Assembly (NCBI GenBank): GCA_027579435.1
Contig: JANBPK010001168.1
Span: 1-17,004, forward strand
Reading direction: 5' to 3'
Length of the DNA stretch: 17,004 nt
From: Candolleomyces eurysporus
Lineage: Eukaryota > Basidiomycota > Agaricomycetes > Agaricales > Psathyrellaceae
The notes under the pieces were generated by a model. That model had not been told where the DNA came from and ran no database searches. It was given only the letters and a program-made list of their open reading frames with translations. Position 1 is the first letter of the stretch; each line of letters opens with the position of its first letter. Position numbers and translations under genes: made by a program. Shown here piece after piece: positions 8,126 to 14,807 of the stretch.

Positions 8126-8808
8126 TGTAACATTTTACTGGCAAATCGTTATCGTTGGTGTATTCTAATGAATACACTAGGTTCTTAAACCAAGTGCTTA
8201 GCAATGTTACTTAATTCCTAGACTTAATCTTTACTACTCTAAGTAGAATCTCTATCAGTGTTGCGCATTGATGGAGATTCAAGTGTCAGGCAGCGCGGAG
8301 CTATGCGAGACAGTACCGAGTTGTTAGAGACAAGTGAGATTGCTATTCCACAGTTGTCTACAACAGGCTGATATACTATTTAGATACTGTTACTCCAGAA
8401 TCTTCAAGAGTCAAAAGGTAGTCATGAGATAGATAAAGAAAATAATAGGATCTTTAAGAAAGCTCCAGAAGTCCAAAGTAAAAGGTGGAATAATCCTGAG
8501 AAGCTGAGAAGCATAAGTTTAGCATAGCCACAGGCTAAAGCAGAGCTGGTTCTCGCTCAACAGGTTCCGGGAGTAAAATTCTTGTGTTTGACCTTAATAG
8601 CCTTTCAAGGCTATAAGCTTCAAAGGTAACACTTGTTGTACATTGGAAAGTTCTAATAATACAGGTAATCAAAAAAGAAAGCAAGTTTTTTATCTAGTAC
8701 TTTGATATGGTGTTAAAAAAGAAAGAAAAAGAAAAAAGAGAGAAATTGATTGGTACAGACAACGAGTTAGCTAAAGAGAGACAGACAGCGAGCTAGATGT
8801 GCACAACA
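8126..8808. repeat. 683-bp solo LTR inserted in the copia integrase
   Basis: The insert begins TGTAACATTTT and ends GTGCACAACA, the TG...CA ends of an LTR. It is flanked by CATTG on both sides. Removing it and one CATTG brings the split integrase back into one frame across NGI and AEQLNQ, placing the catalytic Glu codon (8816-8818) right behind it. No ORF, polypurine tract or primer site lies inside, so this is an LTR left after recombination between two LTRs. It has an A-rich tract at about 8713-8750. It resembles neither the LTRs at 12351/13366 nor the one at 2343. The strand is not determined. Confidence 0.85.
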
Positions 8809-9397
8809 CATTGCTGAACAACTTAATCAGACGCTTTTGGAGCTTGCAAGAGCGATGCTTATTGCAAAGAAACTTCCCGCTTACCTTTGGGACAAGGCTG
8901 TGAACCACACCCTTTATCTCTGTAACTGAGCTCTAGTTAGCACACTACCTGGAAAAACTCCCCTTGAGGCTTACCTGGGGAAGAAGCCAAGTGTACGACA
9001 TCTGCCGGAATTCGGATGTGATGTGTGGGTGCTGGACGAGAGTGTGGGAAGGTCAAAATTGGCGCTGAAATCAAATAAGATGGTGTTTGTTGGGTTTATG
9101 GAGGGGTCTCGGGCTACCCGTTACTATGACACCAAGAAACGAAACATCAAGGTGCCTAGAAACATCACTTTCAATAAGAATCAGGAGTTAGGAGAAGTGG
9201 ACATACCTGGTTTGGGGCTCGAGAAGGGGACTACAGTTGTGACTAGCACACCAAAATCACCCATGGACTCACCAACGGATCAGAGGGACAATCCGATCAG
9301 GGTCGATACCCAAACCAGTAATACAAAACAGCCGCCAAAAGAGACGCCCACCGACAGCACTGAACCCATCGACGAACCTATTAGACACACCCTTTGA
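8809..9397 (+). pseudogene. copia integrase C-terminal part and linker
   Basis: The copia frame resumes with IAEQLNQTLLELARAML (Glu at 8816-8818 is the third catalytic residue) and WDKAVNHTLYLCN, followed by TGA 8927 where the family has Arg. Then come KTPLEAYLGKKPS and the conserved FGCDVWV, GFMEGSRATRYYD and KVPRNITFN stretch at the integrase end. A Pro/Thr/Ser-rich linker (TSTPKSPMDSPTDQRD) leads to TGA 9395-9397. The whole piece reads in one frame. Confidence 0.85.
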
Positions 9398-10471
9398 GAA
9401 CAAAAAATTACCATTGACTATAAGAAAGCTGGAAATCCTGACACTCAAAAACCTGCCTCAGCTGCCCTCAATTGCAAACAAACTGGCCAGATTAACAAAG
9501 CAAGGAAGGAGAAGGAACTTCAACATGAAGTTGCATTTTTATCAAAAGCGACTGTGGAGGAGACAATGGATCAGGATGCTCCACTTCCCCAAAGTGTTAA
9601 GGAAGCGTTGGAAGTGTCAGAGAGCAAGAGGTGGCTGGAAGCAATATTGGAGGAATTGGAGACTTTGAAGCAGATGGGAACTTGGGAGATGGAGGGATTA
9701 CCCCCCAGGCAAGAGGCTGTAGGATGCAAATGGGTTTTTACAAGGAAATACAACAAGAAGGGCTTCATCATTTGCTACAAAGCACAACTTGTTGCCCAAG
9801 GATTTTCTCAGTGACCCGGCATGGACTTTGACCTTGACTCAACCTATTCCCCTGTCACACGCTACGAAACTCTTTGCTCAACAATTGCGCTTGCCGCCAT
9901 TCATTGCTGGAAGCTTTTTCAACTCAATTTCAAGAACACTTACCTTAATGGACGACTCGACGAGGAGATCTATATGAAGCAACCACCCGGCTTTGGCGGT
10001 AACACAGATCACGTCTGCTGACTTTGACGATCACTATACAGACTCAAGCAGGCAGGAAATGTCTGGAATCACGAGTTTAATACTGCGATGAAGGAGATTG
10101 GCTTCACCTGGCTCAGATCCGACAACTGCTGCTTTATTCGTCAAAACGGAGAAGCTATAACAATATTATTGTTTTGGGTTGACGATATCTTGGGTTTTAC
10201 AGACTTGGATGACAAGGTAGAAAGTATTGCAAAGGAATTAGGGTTAAAGTTTGAGATTAAGCTCATGGGACAACCAGGTATGCTCCTTGGCATGAAAACA
10301 TCTCAAAGCAACGATAATTCCATCATCACCATTTCCCAATCCCATTATACTGACTCCGTCCTCAAATGATTTGGCTTAGAAGATGCCAATACCATCTCTA
10401 CCCCCCTTGATCCTAATGTCAATCTCGATTGCGACGAGTCTCCATCCACTAACAGCTCGAGCGACCCTTGA
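9398..10471 (+). pseudogene. copia reverse transcriptase
   Basis: The frame continues from the integrase into the RT domain, which would copy the element RNA into DNA. Landmarks in order: ESKRWLEAILEELETL and GTWEMEGLP; GCKWVFTRKYNKKG; YKAQLVAQGFSQ followed by TGA 9812; DSTYSPVTRYETL; KQPPGFGG; TGA 10019 and 10025 where an Arg-x-Arg precedes SLYRLKQAG; and the catalytic FWVDDILG (Asp pair 10181-10186). LMGQPGMLLGM and SQSHYTDSVLK follow, then TGA 10367 and 10469. All sections share one frame, so the stops are single-base changes. Confidence 0.9.
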
Positions 10472-11175
10472 GGATCATCATACTATGCAACGGCTATCGG
10501 TTTGCTTTCATACACATCATTGGGAACACGCTCCGACATTACAAATGCCATCTACCAACTTGCTCAGTTCATGCAGAACCCCAAACCGAAGCACTGGACT
10601 GCCATGAAACAGATCTTTCGTTACTTAAAGGAACAAAGGACTTACAACTTAACTTTGGTGGACCCAATCAAGATTGGACCACCGAAATTAACTGCTACTG
10701 CAATGCTGATTGGGCCTCAAATGCTGATCGGAAATCTGTTAGTGGTTACATCTTCAGCCTTGCTGGAGGGGCTATTGCTTGGAGCTCAAAGAAGCAGACT
10801 TCCATCACTCTTTCAACCGCCAAAGCAGAGTATGTTGCCACTACTCATGTGGCCGAGCAAACACTCTGGTTCAGAGCTCTCTTCAGCGAGCTCAGATTTC
10901 CACAACCCACTCTCTTTACCATCTTCACCGACAACCAAGCCGCCATCACCATTGCTCACCATCCTGAATTTCATTCATGCACCAAGCACATCAACATCGC
11001 ACTTCATGTCCTACATGATCTTGTACAGGACAGTATATTGAATACGGTTTACATCAACACTCGCAAAAATTTTGCCGACATTTTCACGAAAGGTCTTCCT
11101 CAACCTGCTCATCAAGATTTCATTCAGCGCTTAGGTTTATTGTATCCCAGATACAAGATCATGGAGGGGTGTTGA
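10472..11175 (+). pseudogene. copia RT end and RNase H
   Basis: The RT connection continues with YYATAIGLLSYTS, SDITNAIYQLAQFMQNP and KHWTAMKQIFRYLK. Loss of one A in the run at 10627-10629 shifts the frame to GTKDLQLNFGG. RNase H follows: CNADWASNADRKSVSGY (Asp at 10708), AWSSKKQTSITLSTAKAEY with its Glu, FTDNQAAI, TKHINIALH, and NFADIFTKGLPQP. It would degrade the RNA strand of the hybrid. The last codons, EGC and TGA (11173-11175), overlap the polypurine tract and the first six bases of the LTR, so the LTR supplies the stop codon. Confidence 0.9.
11161..11169 (+). promoter_or_regulatory. copia polypurine tract
   Basis: ATGGAGGGG directly precedes TGTTGAGATCC, a classic copia LTR start. 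It primes plus-strand synthesis in the reverse transcription cycle. Confidence 0.8.
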
Positions 11176-11425
11176 GATCCACTTCGGAGTATCTCAATAC
11201 TTGTGTGGGGAGTGACCCAACTCTGAGTGGAGAAACGGTTCACTCGCCCTATTGTCTCTCAGTTCACTTAGGTGACTCCATTGCCTGTTCAGGACCCTTT
11301 CGCACCTTTTACGGACTGTTTTATTTCCACAGACCATTCTCGAATATTTGTAGGATATTGCGGTTGTTAGGCAAGGTCCAATTGGACTTGCACTTTGTTT
11401 GTACACCAAGCATGTACACACGAAC
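11170..11425 (+). repeat. copia 3' LTR, right end uncertain
   Basis: The LTR begins TGTTGAGATCC. Near its start an inverted pair TTGAGAT (11172-11178) and ATCTCAA (11191-11197) can fold into a hairpin. No ORF is seen. The expected CAACA-type end was not found before the trapped gene begins near 11432, so the LTR may be truncated, or may end at one of the CA dinucleotides near 11416-11420. The missing 5' LTR prevents a comparison. Confidence 0.65.
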
Positions 11426-11431
11426 CGGTGA

Positions 11432-12352
11432 TACGCCGTGCTTCTCGACTTTGCAAGTCAGGAGTCTCTGGTTGTGAAGGTCATCAACGCCGAAGCCAAG
11501 AAATTGGTCCAGCTTCGCAAGGAGGCTGGTACCGAGTTCCAGGTGGATGGTGTGGTCTCAAAGTCGACTGTTTTCCTTATGAAGGCGGCCCTTCGCGCCA
11601 TCGTCCTCTTATTCGACATTGGTGCTTTATTCCTTCTTTTCCATTCGTTCACAACATTAGCTTCCCTAGCGAGATCGTGAAGTCCGTGTTGGCTCTGGCC
11701 ACCGATCTTAAGAACGAAAGCAAGGCTTGTCACGGTTTGAACAATGGTTCGTCCTATTTCTCTCTTCGCGACCTTCTTAAGTCTGACGTTTCTGTCTTCA
11801 CAAACCCTTTCTATCTTAGCTTCTGGTACTGTCATCGAGCTTTCCGATAGTCCTGACTCTGACTCTTCTTCTGGAGGCGCTCCGTCTACCACCGACAACT
11901 CTGTGGTTGATGTCGACGTGACCATGTCCGAGCCTACTCCTTCCAAAGGTCGTGGAAAGGTTCGTGAAGTTCACATTACGCTTCTCAAAGTCTCTTCTTC
12001 AACTCTTGCTCTTAGGGGAAGGCCTCTATGCGCGCCTCGGCTCCTCCGGCTGTCCCTACCACTCGGAAGATGGATTATATCGCGGTTCCTGGCATGGATA
12101 CTGGTTCTCCCGCCTACCTGAGGTCTATGGCTTTGAACTCGAAGCGGGCTCGCGCTGAGAGAGATTTGCCTCCCATCGACACCGGTTCTACCATTTCGCA
12201 AACCGCTCATCATCTTTTCCCCGATGGTGGCTTGCTCGAGTATAGTAAGTCGTTTCCCTTCTTCCCTTCTTGTCACTTCTCTAACTTCTCGAAGTCGATG
12301 ACAGGGCTATTTCCAATGAGTTTATCTCTTTGGTCCTCGCTAAGACCCATGG
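11432..12352 (+). pseudogene. internal fragment of a spliced gene of unknown function
   Basis: Exons inferred: 11432-11621, about 11670-11746, 11820-11959, 12016-12244, 12295-12352. Introns 11747-11819 (73 bp) and 11960-12015 (56 bp) both start GTTCGT and end TTAG. Intron 12245-12294 (50 bp) starts GTAAGT, has CTAAC near its end and ends AAG. With these three removed the frame runs continuously from SEIVKSVLALATDL through GTVIELSDSPDSDSSSGG, PSKGRGKGKASMRASAPP and DGGLLEYIDDRAISNEF to LVLAKTH. The first exon (VINAEAKKLVQLRKEAG) looks coding, but the frame does not join cleanly across the presumed first intron, so an indel or a missed splice site is possible. The product is mostly polar and nuclear-looking, with a low-complexity acidic/Ser region. 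No domain is recognised. The left side abuts the copia LTR; the right side is cut by the LTR at 12351, which supplies the stop. It may be a host gene or an old element ORF. Confidence 0.55.
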
Positions 12353-12638
12353 TGTTATGTAATAACCCCAGTAGTATCTTTTTTTTTCTCTTAGTAACAC
12401 TAGGACTGCGAACGATGACCGCAGTTAGGTACTTTGTAATACCTAACTGCGTACTTAGTAACTTAGGACTACGAATCGACTACGGACTACGGACTATTAC
12501 TTAGCAGGACTGCGTAATTATCAATGTATGCCTCAGCACGGACTGCGGCACAGTAGCATGTATAGTATATAGGTAGCACGAGCTGAGCGGTAACTCCTCA
12601 GCTTGTTCTCAAGAATCTACTCTCTTGTCTACTCGTAT
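12351..12638 (+). repeat. LTR copy, plus orientation, of the right-hand gypsy family
   Basis: Starting TGTTATGTAATAACCCC (TG at 12353), this 288-bp block is the inverted counterpart of 13366-13653 with about ten differences. It has a T-run, a 12-bp hairpin at 12420-12451, a TATA box at 12561-12570 and the 17-mer AGCTTGTTCTCAAGAAT at 12600-12616. If the LTR ends at TATCA it extends to 12640. It interrupts the trapped gene on its left. Confidence 0.75.
12420..12451. repeat. 12-bp hairpin in the LTR
   Basis: CGCAGTTAGGTA and TACCTAACTGCG are perfect arms around an 8-base loop. The inverted LTR copy at about 13552-13585 keeps the hairpin with one changed base. It lies upstream of the TATA box and may be a regulatory or structural site. 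Confidence 0.7.
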
Positions 12639-12868
12639 CAACTTCTGTTACGGGCTTGCTCAGGTCTTTGTTGCAACGAAGGCGAAGTCTCCCTAGTACG
12701 AACGAGGAGGGGTCCTGGGTGCGTTGAATGGGCCGAGTAGCGGTGAACATGGCCCAATGGATCAGAGGAGGGTTTTCGAATGGATGATAACAAAGGTGCC
12801 AAAAGCGGAAGGATACGTTGGCGGAGTCGGAGTTGTTCTCTTTNAAAATAAGAGGGGAGATTCTCCCT

Positions 12869-13324
12869 TCACTCGGCGTGAGGGCTAGAGGGTTCGTCGG
12901 AGTCGGTATTGCCACGTCNGGGNCGTTTNGGGNAGTCTGGGTCGGATGTGGCCCGTTGGCGTTTGGCCACTTGATAACCAGCAGGGGTTCGATCGTGAGG
13001 CAAATGAGTAACAGACGAAGTAACGGAATTGACGAGGGTAGGTGGATCCTCGGTCGAGGCAAGAGTCCACAATTGCTGGAGGATCTCTGGGGACCGTTCC
13101 GCGTACTTCTGATCGAGGAGAGCAAGCGCTGCAGCCAACTCCGGAGAGCTCGGCGGACGTTGGATAGCTGCCTGTGTAGCGTTAATAATATCCGAGGCAA
13201 AATTACGCACGATGAAGGATCCGAGACGGATCCGGACTTCTTNGGTGATTACGAAATAAAGTCGAACGTAGGTGATCAAGTAGACGGAGTCGAGTTCGGT
13301 TTTGGTATAGATGGCGAGGGTCAT
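12869..13324 (-). CDS. LTR-proximal ORF, possible Gag-like protein fragment
   Basis: The frame starts with ATG at 13324-13322 (MTLAIYTKTELDSVYLI), about 40 bases after the LTR end at 13366, the gag position. It runs 151 codons to TGA. The N-terminal part is hydrophobic/beta-like (VRLYFVITXEVRIRLGSFIV), the middle is helical (SSPELAAALALLDQKYAERSPEILQQ) and the C-terminal part is polar and basic. Several ambiguous bases at 12919-12933 leave the end uncertain. No zinc knuckle or enzyme motif is present. Placement matches the ORF at 4097-3501. Downstream (12868-12640) the minus strand keeps another open frame with no recognised motif, so the ORF may be frameshifted. Confidence 0.4.
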   Translation of the reverse strand: MTLAIYTKTELDSVYLITYVRLYFVITXEVRIRLGSFIVRNFASDIINATQAAIQRPPSSPELAAALALLDQKYAERSPEILQQLWTLASTEDPPTLVNSVTSSVTHLPHDRTPAGYQVAKRQRATSDPDXXKXPXRGNTDSDEPSSPHAE

Positions 13325-13365
13325 GCACTAGAAAAAGGACTAATGCCGAATAGATGGAGAGGTTT

Positions 13366-13653
13366 ATACGAGTAGACAAGAGAGTAAATTCTTGAGAACA
13401 AGCTGAGGAGTTACCGCTCAGCTTGTGCTGCCTATATACTATACATGCTACTGTGCCGCAGTCCGTGCTGAGGCATACATTGGTAATTACGCAGTCCTGC
13501 TAAGTAATAATCCATAGTCCGTAGTCAATCCGTAGTCCTAAGTTACTAAGTACGCAGTTAGGTGTTACAAAGTACCTAACTGCGGTCATCGTTCGCAGTC
13601 CTAGTGTTACTAAGAGAAAAAAAAGATACTACTGGGGTTATTACATAACACTA
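13366..13653 (-). repeat. LTR copy, minus orientation (3' LTR of the right gypsy element)
   Basis: On the minus strand it begins TGTTATGTAATAACCCC at 13650, directly after the G-rich tract that follows the downstream ORF. It carries the same T-run, hairpin, TATA box (13440-13431) and 17-mer (13404-13388) as its inverted partner. Because a gag-position ORF follows it, this LTR may also serve as the 5' LTR of a second, truncated element fused in tandem. Confidence 0.75.
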
Positions 13654-13664
13654 NCCCCCAACTA
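13654..13664 (-). promoter_or_regulatory. polypurine tract of the right gypsy element
   Basis: Read on the minus strand, TTAGTTGGGGGN lies between the stop of the downstream ORF and the LTR start. It is the expected plus-strand primer. One ambiguous base at 13654 leaves its end unclear. Confidence 0.55.
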
Positions 13665-13689
13665 AATTTGAGCCACTGGATCAAACTAA

Positions 13690-14712
13690 TTAAGTAGCCA
13701 TATTATGTTCAGCTTCCCATCCCAGGTCATCGTCATAGTCCATCTCCCAATCCCACTCGTCGACAGGGCGGTTGTTGGTTGGGAGGTAAGGGGTCTTCTT
13801 TTTGTTGCGAGGGGGGTTTCTTCTGTCTTCGACCGTTCCTGGTAATCTTGCAAATCGCACCTTCTTCTTGGGTGCGACCCCAGTGGCCTCTGTGTTCTTC
13901 TTCCCCTTTCCTCGCTCNTTTTCTGGCCATACAAAGGCCTGCTTGACGGGGTCCCACTTGGTTTCTTTGAGGGTCTTGGTGATAGGGCGTTCGCTGCCCT
14001 GGCGGTAGGTCGGGGGTGGTGAACCACGTTCGGTGGTGACGGATTCGGTCTTCTTGACCGGGGGTAGACTGGGAATGACGGCGCCAGAGTCGCCGAGGGT
14101 GTTGCTGGGGCAGGCCATGATAGTATGGCCAGGTTTGCGCTTCCTGCAGAGGGGGCATAGATAGTCCTCCTGGTTGACCACGCGTTGGTCGTTCTTGATC
14201 TTCTTTTCTTCGTCGGGGATGTAGATCCCCCTCCTGTTGGCTTTGCTGATGTGGCGCATAAGACTGCCACGGATCTTGAGTTGGTGGGCCCGAATGGCCC
14301 GTCTTGCGCCGGCGATTTCGTCGGTGACTTGTTGTTCGATTCTTGTGCCCGCTGTGTGGGCTCTGTTGAGGTTGTCGGCGGCCTTGTCGATTTCTTCTTG
14401 AATCTTCCTCTTCAAGTGGGTGAGTCGGAGGAGTTGCTTGGCCATTTCTTCATGGGTTCGGTGGTGGTCCATGAGCTCGGTGAGGAGCCCGTGGTAGTAG
14501 CGGTTGTCGGTGGTGTGTTCGTTGGTGCAGCTGAGGCTGCCTGGGAATTGCTCGTTGTATTGGACGAGCGACCGGGCACAGGTGAGCCCGTCGATGAGCT
14601 CCTGGGCTCGACGTTGCTCATCCTGGGAGACGGCAGTGAAGAATGAGATGGGGGTGTTGGCGGCGGCGTCGGTAACTGTGACGGCGTTCGGGTGGTTGCG
14701 GTTATACTGCAT
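13690..14712 (-). CDS. accessory ORF downstream of gypsy pol, zinc-knuckle-like
   Basis: It encodes 340 residues from ATG 14712-14710 (MQYNRNHPNAVTV) to TAA. Further upstream the frame is open only from non-ATG codons, and the ATG is 95 bases after the pol stop. Residues 80-145 are rich in Glu, Lys, Arg and Leu and probably form a coiled coil (EEMAKQLLRLTHLKRKIQEE). Residues 186-201 hold CPLCRKRKPGHTIMAC, a C-x2-C-x6-H-x4-C cluster close to, but longer than, the retroviral zinc knuckle (C-x2-C-x4-H-x4-C). The C-terminal third is basic and Pro rich (KKKVRFARLPG), ending in an acidic tail (DEWDWEMDYDDDLGWE). No signal peptide or membrane segment is seen, so it is not Env-like. It lies where most Ty3 elements have only a short untranslated stretch. 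A Gag-like nucleic-acid-binding role is inference. Confidence 0.7.
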   Translation of the reverse strand: MQYNRNHPNAVTVTDAAANTPISFFTAVSQDEQRRAQELIDGLTCARSLVQYNEQFPGSLSCTNEHTTDNRYYHGLLTELMDHHRTHEEMAKQLLRLTHLKRKIQEEIDKAADNLNRAHTAGTRIEQQVTDEIAGARRAIRAHQLKIRGSLMRHISKANRRGIYIPDEEKKIKNDQRVVNQEDYLCPLCRKRKPGHTIMACPSNTLGDSGAVIPSLPPVKKTESVTTERGSPPPTYRQGSERPITKTLKETKWDPVKQAFVWPEXERGKGKKNTEATGVAPKKKVRFARLPGTVEDRRNPPRNKKKTPYLPTNNRPVDEWDWEMDYDDDLGWEAEHNMAT

Positions 14713-14807
14713 GATAAAGAGAATAAGCGGGAGGAGAACGTGATGGCGAATGAGTATTGAGTAGACAGGATGTAGTAGAGTGAGGGAGCTGGGGAGCTGG
14801 TAGTCGT

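Larger units (their letters stand above)
7147..11425 (+). mobile_element. 5'-truncated, decayed Ty1/copia retrotransposon
   Basis: Domains follow the copia order: aspartic protease, integrase, reverse transcriptase, RNase H, polypurine tract, LTR. Gag and the 5' LTR are missing; the element starts abruptly at the right arm of the TIR element. Nine in-frame stops (TAG 7638; TGA 8008, 8927, 9395, 9812, 10019, 10025, 10367, 10469), a frameshift near 7940, a one-base loss near 10627 and a 683-bp solo LTR insertion destroy the ORF. It cannot encode a full polyprotein. The right end lies somewhere in 11410-11430 and is not fixed. Confidence 0.9.

Noticed and set aside
11458..11946. Minus-strand frame of about 160 codons over the trapped gene
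   Set aside because: The plus strand has consistent introns that restore a frame across this stretch; the minus frame has no motif and runs through those introns.
12350..13653. A TIR DNA transposon with 288-bp arms
   Set aside because: The arms carry LTR features (TG start, TATA box, position after a polypurine tract) and no matching target duplication flanks the unit. Inverted LTRs explain it better.
14185..14646. Plus-strand frame of about 150 codons opposite the accessory ORF
   Set aside because: It is the complement of a well-supported minus-strand ORF, with Val/Gly-rich composition typical of antisense reading.
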